Virus record (IMG/VR): IMGVR_UViG_3300043427_000550
Location: 1 to 30,198 of that record
DNA length: 30,198 nt
From: a virus
Direction: 5' to 3' (one strand)
Both the position numbers and the translations under genes were made by a program. Below are positions 6,267-13,826 of this stretch, in pieces. Every line of letters begins with the position of its first letter. The stretch's first letter is position 1. The notes beneath the pieces were generated by a model. That model was not told where the DNA came from and did no database searches. It was given only the letters and a program-made list of their open reading frames with translations.

Positions 6267-6952
6267 CAACCAAATGTAGAATCAGGTTCCAGAGCAATAT
6301 GATAAGTCACATCAAATCCAGTATTCTTAAATCGTGATAAAAGTTTATTTGAAATTACAACCTCATAGTTTCCAGGAAGAATCTTAATGTTCTCTACCTT
6401 GAAATTGAATGAGAATACTTCATCGGTTTCACCAACAATTACTGAAAAATCATTGGATGTATCGTTCTTCTTATCACGAACAACAAGTTTGACCACACCT
6501 GCTTCACCAACCACAGACAAGTCAGGAAGTTGATAAACAGCAGCAGCCTTAAGGAGTTTATCAAGTTCTTTTGTATCAAGAAGGAAACAAACATCCTCAC
6601 TTGGTAGAACGATGTCTTTTTCTGGTGGAGTAATGATTACGTTGGGATCTGCAAAGAAATACTTTGAACGAGATTTACCTTCTTTAATAACAACATACCC
6701 ATCATTTTGAAAATCAAGTTCTGCATTTTGATGTAGATTTAGACCATTCAAAAATTGGTTCAGATCATAAATACCAAAATCTTTTGGTAGATCTTCTTCA
6801 ATCTTTGCTTCCGCAAGGATGTTCCGCATTACAGAGATTGTGCGAAGACTATTACCTTCCTTAAACAAAATTGATTGGTTAATTGAAGAAAAATTCTTTA
6901 GAAGAGTAAGAGTTTTATCAGAGAGTTTCATAGTTTTATCTTGGAGTTTCAT
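6266..6952 (-). CDS. gp45: Sliding clamp gp45
   Basis: The T4-type sliding clamp, which forms a ring that tethers DNA polymerase and, with gp33 and gp55, activates late transcription. T4 gp45 has 228 aa. Two in-frame ATGs exist. The one at 6950-6952 gives 228 aa; the one at 6929-6931 gives 221 aa starting MKLSDKTLTLLKNFSSINQ, which aligns directly with the T4 start MKLSKDTTALLKNFATIN. Further clamp-like features are the N-terminal strand-helix pattern, LDTKELDKLLKAAAVYQLPD in the middle, and a C-terminal EVVISNKLLSRF strand-helix. The two ATGs sit in a 21-base tandem duplication. The gene overlaps the preceding DUF3310 gene when the longer or a TTG start is used. Confidence 0.95.
   Translation of the reverse strand: MKLQDKTMKLSDKTLTLLKNFSSINQSILFKEGNSLRTISVMRNILAEAKIEEDLPKDFGIYDLNQFLNGLNLHQNAELDFQNDGYVVIKEGKSRSKYFFADPNVIITPPEKDIVLPSEDVCFLLDTKELDKLLKAAAVYQLPDLSVVGEAGVVKLVVRDKKNDTSNDFSVIVGETDEVFSFNFKVENIKILPGNYEVVISNKLLSRFKNTGFDVTYHIALEPDSTFG
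6911..6952 (-). repeat. 21-base tandem duplication of the gp45 start
   Basis: On the minus strand the first seven codons encode MKLQDKT and the next seven MKLSDKT. The two 21-base units differ at only three positions, within one codon (CAA against TCT). Both contain an ATG, so gp45 has two equivalent start sites in tandem. Confidence 0.8.
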
Positions 6953-6954
6953 GA

Positions 6955-7455
6955 TCAATATGGAAAATCAGAAGTAGTATTCTTATGTAGACCTGCAAAA
7001 TGATAAAGAAGAATGCAGTAATGGATTGCTTTCAGAATATCCATTTTCGATTTACCATTCTTTTTACCAAAACGAGACAGATACTTGATAGCATTTGATC
7101 GCGTGAATGGTTCAGCATCACCAATGCTTTCAATCAAATCTAGAGTTTGAGTTTTGGATTCTTGAGAAGTATAGTGTTGGTGATAAGTGCTAGAAAGATA
7201 CTGCTCAATCTCTTTCAGAGTTTTATCTTCTTCATATTTCCAGAAACCATTCTTGTTAGTATCTTCAGTCATTTTAATAGTAAAATTTGAGAGTGAAATG
7301 TGATCATCGCCTAGTCCATCAGCAAGGCGAGAACCAGTGAACGTAATAGTATCTGGAGATGGGTAAGGATTTCCAGTCATACTAATACCATCATACTCCC
7401 AGAAATCTTGATTTGGAATTGTACTTTCGTAAGTGCTCTCAAAGTTTTCAGACAT
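6955..7455 (-). CDS. DUF3310-domain protein
   Basis: A 166-aa protein. The C-terminal part (about residues 91-153) fits the DUF3310 pattern of phage proteins: a YHQHYTS-type entry, a predicted helix LDLIESIGD, then NAIKYLSRFGKK and DILKAIHYCILLYHF. Family members are common in phages and are sometimes annotated as nucleotide-kinase-like, but no Walker motif is present here and the role is unknown. The N-terminal 90 residues are polar and Ser/Thr/Asp-rich with no recognised domain. The start has no Shine-Dalgarno but the context ACAAAATGTC. The gene heads the replisome unit, directly after the cobS terminator, and overlaps the gp45 region. Confidence 0.85.
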   Translation of the reverse strand: MSENFESTYESTIPNQDFWEYDGISMTGNPYPSPDTITFTGSRLADGLGDDHISLSNFTIKMTEDTNKNGFWKYEEDKTLKEIEQYLSSTYHQHYTSQESKTQTLDLIESIGDAEPFTRSNAIKYLSRFGKKNGKSKMDILKAIHYCILLYHFAGLHKNTTSDFPY

Positions 7456-7476
7456 TTTGTTTCATAGTAAAAGGAC

Positions 7477-7503
7477 AAAAAGAGGAGGCACATTGACCTC
7501 CTC
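7477..7503 (-). terminator. Rho-independent terminator after cobS
   Basis: A perfect 7-bp stem (GAGGAGG at 7482-7488 with CCTCCTC at 7497-7503) has an 8-base loop and is followed on the minus strand by TTTTTG. It lies 8 bases past the cobS stop codon and separates it from the replisome genes. Confidence 0.85.
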
Positions 7504-7511
7504 ATATTCTA

Positions 7512-8603
7512 TCAGGATTGTTGCTCCTGGTCAACGGGAAGTTGGAAATCAGCATCAACCTTATCATACAGTTCGATGAAAGCTTGTTTGGTTTCATCAT
7601 CAAATCGTGCGGTACATACATCAATCGCCTTTGCTTTGTTACCAAAAATGCTGTAAGCACGGATGATATGAACCAAGCGGCGGGTGCTGATGATTTCCTC
7701 AATACCACCATCGTAGAAGGTCTTGCGGATGATGTCTGCCCAGTCAACCAAACGCTTACAGAAGTCACGATCCTCCACACCAAGGTCCAGAGAGATGCCC
7801 TCAAGGATCTTCTGCTCGGTTGCAGGGGCAGGATACTGCTGCTCAAAGGTCACAGGGAAACGCTCCAGGAATGCCTCATTCAGAACGTTAGTGCCGATAA
7901 AGCGTCCATCATCAGAACCTTTACCCTTGGTGTTGGCGGTGGCGATAACGTTGAAACCAGCAGCAGGTTTCACAAACCGACCAATCTTCTTCAGAAAGAC
8001 ACCCTTACCCTCTAGCACGGATTGTAGACAAAGGATTTTGTTGGAGGCAAGGTCAATCTCGTCAAGGAGCAGGATCGCTCCGCGTTGGAGGGCTTCAATA
8101 ACTGGACCGTTATGCCACACAGTAGCACCATCAACAAGGCGGAATCCACCAATAAGATCGTCTTCATCAGTCTCAATAGTAATGTTTACACGAATCAGTT
8201 CACGATTAAGTTGAGCACACGCTTGTTCAACAGAAAACGTTTTACCATTACCCGAAAGACCCGTAATGAACGTAGGATAAAAAAGGCGGGACTGAATAAT
8301 TTTTTTAACATCAGCAAAATTACCAAACTTGACGAAGGTATCATCTTTATCAGGAATGAGATTTTGTTCTACAGGAGGAACCACTGCGGGTGCTTGATAA
8401 GTACGTTCGATTTCTTCTACCTTTTGTTGAGTCACTTCAAGATTCCATTTACCACGACTAGTTTTAAATTCATCAATTTTCTTAGTTACCGTCTGATAGT
8501 TAGCATCATTCATATTACACCAGGCACGGATATCTGCACTGGTAACATTGTTACCATAAAGTGCCTGGAGGGAAGTGCGGATGTAATCAGAGGAAAGAGA
8601 CAT
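7512..8603 (-). CDS. cobS: CobS-like / MoxR-type AAA+ ATPase
   Basis: A 363-aa AAA+ ATPase starting at ATG 8601-8603. The N-terminal region (1-85) is helical. The AAA+ module follows: Walker A GLSGNGKT at 115-122, RVNITIETDEDDLIGGF at about 138-154, Walker B ILLLDEID at 177-184, sensor 1 IATANTKGKG at 220-229, and LNEAFLERF at 241-249 with the arginine-finger region. The layout matches CobS, the ATPase subunit of aerobic cobaltochelatase, and the broader MoxR family. Cyanophages carry this gene widely as cobS. MoxR ATPases work with VWA partners, and a VWA-zincin protein lies just upstream. A role in inserting cobalt into corrin is not shown by sequence; a chaperone role is equally possible. 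It is its own unit, with terminators on both sides. Confidence 0.9.
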   Translation of the reverse strand: MSLSSDYIRTSLQALYGNNVTSADIRAWCNMNDANYQTVTKKIDEFKTSRGKWNLEVTQQKVEEIERTYQAPAVVPPVEQNLIPDKDDTFVKFGNFADVKKIIQSRLFYPTFITGLSGNGKTFSVEQACAQLNRELIRVNITIETDEDDLIGGFRLVDGATVWHNGPVIEALQRGAILLLDEIDLASNKILCLQSVLEGKGVFLKKIGRFVKPAAGFNVIATANTKGKGSDDGRFIGTNVLNEAFLERFPVTFEQQYPAPATEQKILEGISLDLGVEDRDFCKRLVDWADIIRKTFYDGGIEEIISTRRLVHIIRAYSIFGNKAKAIDVCTARFDDETKQAFIELYDKVDADFQLPVDQEQQS

Positions 8604-8628
8604 TGGTTTGTTTTGTTTCAACTCCGTT

Positions 8629-8634
8629 ATTATA
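8629..8634 (-). promoter_or_regulatory. Candidate -10 box for cobS
   Basis: A consensus TATAAT on the minus strand lies 26 bases before the cobS ATG and immediately after a strong terminator. The -35 is poor (TTGATG at 15 bases, inside the terminator loop), so the call rests mainly on the -10 and on the need for a promoter after the terminator. Confidence 0.4.
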
Positions 8635-8638
8635 GAGC

Positions 8639-8662
8639 AAAAAGGGGGGCATCAATCCCCCC
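8639..8662 (-). terminator. Rho-independent terminator between the VWA unit and cobS
   Basis: A 6-bp all-GC stem (GGGGGG at 8644-8649 with CCCCCC at 8657-8662) has a 7-base loop. It is followed on the minus strand by five T and then GC. It is 6 bases past the stop of the 61-aa gene and is one of the strongest terminators in the window. Confidence 0.88.
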
Positions 8663-8667
8663 AGTGG

Positions 8668-8853
8668 TCAGTTCGCCAACTGGTTCCGTAGTTGGTCTAG
8701 ATGATTCTGTGTAGCAATTCTTCCAATGTATCCTGGGTAATACTTTTCAACTAGAGATGGAATACCCATAGCACTTATGCTGCTAGAACATTTGATCCAT
8801 ACTTCTTTGGTATCGTATTTTACTACGTGTTCAAATGGAAATTTAGTTTTCAT
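8668..8853 (-). CDS. 61-aa hypothetical protein coupled to the VWA gene
   Basis: A 61-aa protein, MKTKFPFEHVVKYDTKEVW at the start, followed by KCSSSISAMGIPSLVEKYYPG and ending GRIATQNHLDQLRNQLAN. Its ATG overlaps the stop of the VWA gene (ATGA at 8850-8853), so it is translated by coupling. No catalytic motif, membrane segment or metal ligand pattern is visible; one cysteine is present. Because it sits between the VWA protein and the CobS-like ATPase it may be an accessory subunit or adaptor of that pair, which is inference from position only. Confidence 0.7.
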   Translation of the reverse strand: MKTKFPFEHVVKYDTKEVWIKCSSSISAMGIPSLVEKYYPGYIGRIATQNHLDQLRNQLAN

Positions 8854-11066
8854 ACGACTAAAGAAATAAACTCACCAAGAACTTTCTTATTTAGTTTTTT
8901 AGTCTTAAGAGATTTGACGAATGCAGTTTTAATTTGAGATTTGGTAGCATCCTCAGAAACTTCAAATTCAGAATCCTGTGCAAGGGCTGTTGCAGACATT
9001 CCGAAGTAAGCATCATATCCAGAGTTAGTGATAGTGAAACTACGCAGTTTCTTCCAATCACTTTGAATTTTATCCCACTGCTTATCAGTTGAAGGATGAT
9101 ATAGTTGAATGAATCGAATTGCAGAACGAGGTTCAAGAACACGAATTCCAATAAAATTAATAGAAGAAAACTTATCCTTCAAATTTTTAAGAAGCGTATC
9201 TGTAAAGGCATGATATCCATAACCAACTTTGTAAGTGGTTCCAAGTTTACGGTCACGAAGGAAAGTATTTTCGGGGTAAATATAACCAGTTCCAAGGACA
9301 GGATCTTTGGAATAATTACGATTAACCTCTTTGTGATAAACAAGTTGATTTGCTTCACCATCAGTCAGAACAATGCACTGAACTTTCTGGAGTTTATTTT
9401 CTTTCTGGAACTTAGGAAGAATTTGATGGAGAGAAATCAATGCTTCATTCAGAGGAGTTCCTGAAAGAGACATACGATTGGAGTATGTGTAAGGAGAATG
9501 ATAAGACCTACCAAAGCAATAAGCAAGACGCCAAATATTCAACAGTTGATGCTCCAGTTCTTTACCATTCACTTTACTGGTAAGAATATTCATCATAGAG
9601 AAAGTTTCGTCTACCAGTAGCAGACCTTCTTTCTTTTCATAGTGAGGAGTGCGATCTGCAGCAAGATGCTTACCAGTTTCATAGTCATACTCACCACGAC
9701 GCCATTCATTCGTGAAGGCATATACTTCAAAAGGAATAGAAACTTTTTTACAGAACCACACCAGATTGAAGAGTTGCTTACAAGTATCAATCATCACATC
9801 GGACATAGAACCACTCCAGTCCAACACAAACACCAGACCATGATTCTTACCGTCAGGAATCACAGAAACCTTCTTGAACAAATCTTCGTTGTACTTATAG
9901 GTATGAAGACGAGCAGTATCAAGAACTCCAGTGCGAGCAGTTGATGCACGAGCATACTGGTCTGCTGCCTTACGACACTCAAACTCTTTTACAAGATAAT
10001 TGACTTCCTTTTGAGCAGAAGACTTGAACTTCTTAAACTCAGTATCAGATTCTTGGTAAAGATTTGTTGGTGTAATTTCTTTATCTTTTGCCCATGCGTT
10101 ATGTATATTTTGTTGGTTGGAGAATGAATAATTAATTTCTTTATGGACATCAAAGTTCTTAGCAATAACAGTATCAAGATTCAATTGAGGAACTTGAATA
10201 TAGATAGTTTCGTATGAGTCATTATTAACGAGATCACGAATCTTTTCTTCCAAAGAATCAGCAGTGCGAACTTCAGGTTCATTATCTTCACCAGAAGATT
10301 TCACTGGAGTTTGATCTCCCTGAGCAGTTCCACCATAGGACCCATCATTCTCTTGAGGTTGAGAGTTATTATTCTCACCATCTTGTTCAGAAGAGGAGTC
10401 ATTCGTCTCTACAATCTCATTAGCAGGAGACTGAGAATCTCCTTGCATTTGATGAGAATCAAATTCAGCAACCTTTTGTTCCTGTTCCTTTTCTTTCTTA
10501 CAATACTTGTAGAGTTCTTCTGCAGCAATCAGCACATCAGCAAAGGTTTCAGTATCGGCAATCAAGTTGACGATCTCAGTTTCTTCCCCACGCTGAATAG
10601 GAATATTGATATAATTTCCAATCTTAAACCACAAGTTAGCGCGATCAGCAAGATTAAACTTAGAGATATTTTCTTCTTTGATTTGGAAGAAGTCATCCTC
10701 ATTCAACTCTTTATAACCATTGTAGAAAGTCTTTGCAAGTCCAGCATACTTGCGTTTCATTAGTTTCTCAATGCGAGCATCTTCAACAACATTCACAAAC
10801 TGTTGAGGAACTTTTACTTTCTCTAACCAATTCTCATCAGGAGTAAAGAGAGCATGACCTACCTCATGACCCACAAGAAGGTCATAGACGATCCCACTTG
10901 CCTTTTCCCACAGAGGAAGAGTCAGAACACGAGTATGAACATTGAAACAGGCAGTAGAGACTTTCTTATGCTCAACCACCAGATCCTCAGTAGCAAGCAG
11001 TTTGGCGAGTTGAGACTTGATTTCGTGGCGGATGGACATTGGGTTTGTTGCGTATGCAGGTATCAT
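8850..11066 (-). CDS. Zincin plus VWA-domain protein, CobT-like
   Basis: A 738-aa protein from ATG 11064-11066; a second ATG at 11037-11039 (MSIRHEIKSQ) would give 729 aa. Near the N-terminus it has HEVGH at 67-71 followed by NVVEDARIE at 92-100. This is the HExxH plus ED-x-RIE arrangement of zincin domains in CobT/VWA proteins. A long acidic, Gln/Ser/Asn-rich linker spans about 195-275. The VWA domain starts near 410 with the MIDAS motif DWSGS at 416-420, then SGTPLNEAL and VLTDGEA. This order (zincin, acidic linker, VWA) parallels CobT, the partner of CobS. Cyanophage annotations often call it a peptidase. It probably works with the CobS-like ATPase as a remodelling complex; protease activity is unproven. 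Confidence 0.88.
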   Translation of the reverse strand: MIPAYATNPMSIRHEIKSQLAKLLATEDLVVEHKKVSTACFNVHTRVLTLPLWEKASGIVYDLLVGHEVGHALFTPDENWLEKVKVPQQFVNVVEDARIEKLMKRKYAGLAKTFYNGYKELNEDDFFQIKEENISKFNLADRANLWFKIGNYINIPIQRGEETEIVNLIADTETFADVLIAAEELYKYCKKEKEQEQKVAEFDSHQMQGDSQSPANEIVETNDSSSEQDGENNNSQPQENDGSYGGTAQGDQTPVKSSGEDNEPEVRTADSLEEKIRDLVNNDSYETIYIQVPQLNLDTVIAKNFDVHKEINYSFSNQQNIHNAWAKDKEITPTNLYQESDTEFKKFKSSAQKEVNYLVKEFECRKAADQYARASTARTGVLDTARLHTYKYNEDLFKKVSVIPDGKNHGLVFVLDWSGSMSDVMIDTCKQLFNLVWFCKKVSIPFEVYAFTNEWRRGEYDYETGKHLAADRTPHYEKKEGLLLVDETFSMMNILTSKVNGKELEHQLLNIWRLAYCFGRSYHSPYTYSNRMSLSGTPLNEALISLHQILPKFQKENKLQKVQCIVLTDGEANQLVYHKEVNRNYSKDPVLGTGYIYPENTFLRDRKLGTTYKVGYGYHAFTDTLLKNLKDKFSSINFIGIRVLEPRSAIRFIQLYHPSTDKQWDKIQSDWKKLRSFTITNSGYDAYFGMSATALAQDSEFEVSEDATKSQIKTAFVKSLKTKKLNKKVLGEFISLVV

Positions 11067-11208
11067 AAAACGAAAGGTCGCCCTTCGGACGACCCATGTG
11101 ACGCTTTTTGAACTGGGCTAGTCTTGCTTTTGCTTGCCTCAGTGCTTGCGGTTTAAGTTTTCGTTTCTGATCCTTCTTGGAGTGATGCTGCCAATTTGGA
11201 GTGTTCAC
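10987..11208 (-). CDS. Small basic hypothetical protein, GTG start
   Basis: A 73-aa frame starting at GTG 11206-11208, with a Shine-Dalgarno GGGAG eight bases upstream. The N-terminal half is strongly basic: TPNWQHHSKKDQKRKLKPQA, then LRQAKARLAQFKKRH. It is followed by GRPKGD, reminiscent of an AT-hook-like GRP core. The terminator hairpin at 11067-11094 lies inside the frame and encodes that GRPKGD stretch. The last 25-35 codons overlap the start of the VWA gene and look less protein-like, so either the overlap is real or the frame is only partly used. It could bind nucleic acid. Confidence is moderate because of the overlap. Confidence 0.45.
   Translation of the reverse strand: MNTPNWQHHSKKDQKRKLKPQALRQAKARLAQFKKRHMGRPKGDLSFYDTCIRNKPNVHPPRNQVSTRQTACY
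11067..11094 (-). terminator. Rho-independent terminator before the VWA gene
   Basis: On the minus strand an 8-bp stem (GGTCGTCC with GGGCGACC, including one G-T pair) has a GAA loop and is followed by TTTCGTTTT. It ends one base before the VWA ATG at 11066. It probably ends transcription coming from gp46 and the sulfotransferase. Confidence 0.7.
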
Positions 11209-11277
11209 TTCACATTCTCCCACTAACCAAACTACAATACTATGTATCTGAGTGATTTAAAATTTTAGTGGACGGTT

Positions 11278-12117
11278 TTAAATCTGGTCCTCGTAAAAAT
11301 TTTCATAATACCATGGATGATCAAACATCATTTCCTCTTGAAGTTTTTTGGGCATAAAACTGAAGTCATATGGATCAAACTTTTCTAATCTTTCCTTTAT
11401 TCTATGATTACCATAAGGCAAAAATACCGTATCATTATAGTCAACCTGCTTAATATTATTCAAATCATGTCCATAAAATCTCTCTCCAAGATACTCCCAA
11501 ATAGATTCTAGAGTTTTTTCTGGATCTAAAATAAAATTCTCATACTTTACTATTTTTATTCTTTTCAAATATTCAGGACGAACATCTAGCATTTCCTTTA
11601 GGCATATTAGATTCTTTCTTATCATTCCAGAATCCATTAAAGATTTGATTCTAATTTTATAGAGATCTTCTTTATTATAATCATAATTTTGTTCACCAAA
11701 ATACATTTCATCCTTATAGCTCATCATAGTTTTCTTATGAACTTTCTCTAATGATGAAATTATTCCTCTTAAATCTCGAATAGTATAGATAATCTTTATG
11801 TCTGGGAATAGATTAAATAGAAAATCTAATTCATGAGACCAGCTTCTGCATTTATCAATGTAAATATCCGTATCGCAAATAGTATCAATCCAAGAATTAA
11901 CACCCGATCTACAAAAATTTTTAATTAAATCATAAGAAGTTTCAGCGTCATATTGAGATTCACGAACAGCATCAGTGAATTGATTTTGTGCTGATTGAAC
12001 TATCGATCCCAATATGGAATCTGGAGATATAGTAACATGTGGATTTTGATTTAATACATTCACTAATAAAGTGGACCCCGTTCTAGGAAGTCCACACATA
12101 CAAACAAATTTTCTCAT
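11278..12117 (-). CDS. Sulfotransferase family protein
   Basis: A 279-aa PAPS-dependent sulfotransferase-like protein. The N-terminal P-loop-like phosphosulfate motif is GLPRTGST at residues 9-16. Near residues 113-127 is IIYTIRDLRGIISSL, with the R-D-x-R and S residues of the 3'-phosphate-binding motif. The remainder is alpha/beta with many lysine, tyrosine and phenylalanine residues. Such enzymes move sulfate from PAPS to a hydroxyl or amine of carbohydrate, lipid or protein. The substrate cannot be read here. No signal peptide is seen, so it is probably cytoplasmic. The ATG overlaps the gp46 stop (ATGA at 12114-12117). By eye it is more AT-rich and more isoleucine/lysine/asparagine-rich than the VWA gene downstream, consistent with acquisition, though gp46 is similar. 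Confidence 0.88.
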   Translation of the reverse strand: MRKFVCMCGLPRTGSTLLVNVLNQNPHVTISPDSILGSIVQSAQNQFTDAVRESQYDAETSYDLIKNFCRSGVNSWIDTICDTDIYIDKCRSWSHELDFLFNLFPDIKIIYTIRDLRGIISSLEKVHKKTMMSYKDEMYFGEQNYDYNKEDLYKIRIKSLMDSGMIRKNLICLKEMLDVRPEYLKRIKIVKYENFILDPEKTLESIWEYLGERFYGHDLNNIKQVDYNDTVFLPYGNHRIKERLEKFDPYDFSFMPKKLQEEMMFDHPWYYENFYEDQI

Positions 12118-13826
12118 GATTTTTTATATGAAAAGTTCTTGATTTTTTCAAACTTTATTGTTGAGTTGAATTTATCATGTAGAGATTCTTTATGAGATAT
12201 AATAAAAACGTTAGCGTCTTTAATTACATATCTGATTATTTTTAAGAAGTCTTCTGTCCCAAATCCATCTAGAGATGAATCAAATACTTCATCTAAGATT
12301 AATAGGTTTGTATTTGTAGAATTTTTAAACTTAGCAACTTCTCTCCACGTAAATAAAAGTGCTAAGTCAATTCTTTGCTTTTCACCTTCACTAAACGAAG
12401 AGTACGAAAAATCTTCATGAATTGGTGATTGGACGGTTTCGTTAAATTCTTCATCAAGAGTAAAATTAATATAAAAATCCATCATCTGAAGATAACGGTT
12501 AACTTGCTGATTTATCAGCGGCAAATACTTCTTAATGATTTTGGATTTAACTCCACCGTCTTTGAGTAAACTATACGAAAAATCGCAATAGTTTATTGTA
12601 TCTTTTTTAGAAGCGAGCTCGTCGTATGTAGTTCTTAAATTGTCTTTGAAGGATTCTAACTTCTCATGTTCAGAATTTCTGTTTGCAAGGTTCTCGGTAA
12701 TTGTTTGAATTTCAGATTCAAGATTTCGGATTTGTCTCCGTAATCCATTAATCTTAATATTGTTTTGAGAAATACCATTCGTTAGTTTTGAAATCTCCTT
12801 CGTTAGAGTATTAAATTGACGCTCTCGCTCCTCTTCCTCTTTAATTGCCTCCTCCAGTTCTTTATAACCAGATTGCAACTCTTTTGCTTTATCTTGAGCG
12901 TCCTTAATTCTATTTATTCTGAAGGTCTCCTCGATTGACTGAGTACATGTAGGGCATACCGTATTCTCAGTAAAAAACTTATGCTCTTGTGTAATAGTAG
13001 ATACTTTTTGAGATATTTTACCTTTAAGGTTTCCTAACTTGCGAAGTTTCTCCGCGTATCCAGTAATAGCATCTTGCTCTCGAATGAGTTCTCTAAGTGG
13101 ATCTTCTACAGATTCATTATCAGACATTAAATATCCAATCTCTTCCGTAAGAGACATAATGGAAATATTTTTTTCTTCTATATTTTTCTTACCTAAGTTT
13201 TCAATTTCTTCGATAAAGTTTTTTTGCATTTCAACTTTATCTTTGATCGTCTCTTTCTTTAATTCAAGTGTTTTAATTTCTTCTTTAAGAGTGCGAATTT
13301 TTTCCTTAATGATAATGTTCATTGAAGAAAAAATTTTAATATCCAATAAATCTTCAATAACTTCCCTGCGACTTGGAGTTGGAAGTTGCATAAATGGAAC
13401 AAAATTACTACTACCCAAAATTACAATCTGAGTAAAGGATTTGTAATTCATTTTCAAAATGGATTGTTCCAGATACTTCTGTTGATCTACTGCAGAAGAG
13501 TTTTGATCCAGTTTTGATCCGTTTCTATAGATCTCAAATACATTTGGTTTTATTCCTCTAACAACTTTCCAAGAAATAGATCCAATAGAGAATTCAATTT
13601 CAACTAGACAGTCTCTTTCATTAGTAGAATTTACCAGCTGAGGTTTATTAATCTTCCTAAAAGATTTTCCAAATAAACCAAAAGTAAGAGCATCAAGAAT
13701 TGTACTCTTACCAGCACCATTAGATCCTATGATTAGTGTAGTATTATTTTCATTTAATGTTATTTCAGTAAATTGATTTCCCGTAGAAAGAAAATTTTTC
13801 CAACGAATTTTTTCAAATAGAATCAT
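12114..13826 (-). CDS. gp46: Recombination endonuclease subunit gp46 (Rad50/SbcC-like ATPase)
   Basis: A 570-aa SMC-like ATPase, close to the 560 aa of T4 gp46. With gp47 it resects DNA ends for recombination-dependent replication and degrades host DNA. Walker A GSNGAGKST is at 34-42. Two long coiled-coil arms (about 165-270 and 300-410) flank a zinc hook, CPTC at 291-294. The ABC signature SFSEGEKQ is at 477-484 and Walker B LLILDEVFD at 508-516. All elements of a working Rad50-type protein are present. The start overlaps the end of the DUF3110 gene by 14 bases, and the stop overlaps the sulfotransferase start. Confidence 0.97.
   Translation of the reverse strand: MILFEKIRWKNFLSTGNQFTEITLNENNTTLIIGSNGAGKSTILDALTFGLFGKSFRKINKPQLVNSTNERDCLVEIEFSIGSISWKVVRGIKPNVFEIYRNGSKLDQNSSAVDQQKYLEQSILKMNYKSFTQIVILGSSNFVPFMQLPTPSRREVIEDLLDIKIFSSMNIIIKEKIRTLKEEIKTLELKKETIKDKVEMQKNFIEEIENLGKKNIEEKNISIMSLTEEIGYLMSDNESVEDPLRELIREQDAITGYAEKLRKLGNLKGKISQKVSTITQEHKFFTENTVCPTCTQSIEETFRINRIKDAQDKAKELQSGYKELEEAIKEEEERERQFNTLTKEISKLTNGISQNNIKINGLRRQIRNLESEIQTITENLANRNSEHEKLESFKDNLRTTYDELASKKDTINYCDFSYSLLKDGGVKSKIIKKYLPLINQQVNRYLQMMDFYINFTLDEEFNETVQSPIHEDFSYSSFSEGEKQRIDLALLFTWREVAKFKNSTNTNLLILDEVFDSSLDGFGTEDFLKIIRYVIKDANVFIISHKESLHDKFNSTIKFEKIKNFSYKKS

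Noticed and set aside
7518-8714. Long plus-strand reading frames (up to 209 codons) opposite cobS
   Set aside because: They are mirror frames of a well-supported AAA+ gene, have no ribosome-binding site or promoter, and encode no recognisable domain.
8888-8894. CTAAATA on the minus strand about 35 bases before the 61-aa gene
   Set aside because: It lies within the VWA coding region in an AT-rich stretch, and the gene is better explained by coupling to the VWA gene.
10311-10763. A 150-codon plus-strand frame opposite the acidic linker of the VWA gene
   Set aside because: Its hydrophobic, leucine-rich product is the complement of the acidic, Gln/Ser-rich linker and not a membrane protein gene.
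11220-11271. Inverted repeat CCACTAA / TTAGTGG around the 11209-11277 gap
   Set aside because: Only 7 bp with a 38-base spacer and no T-run or promoter; it may be chance in AT-rich DNA.
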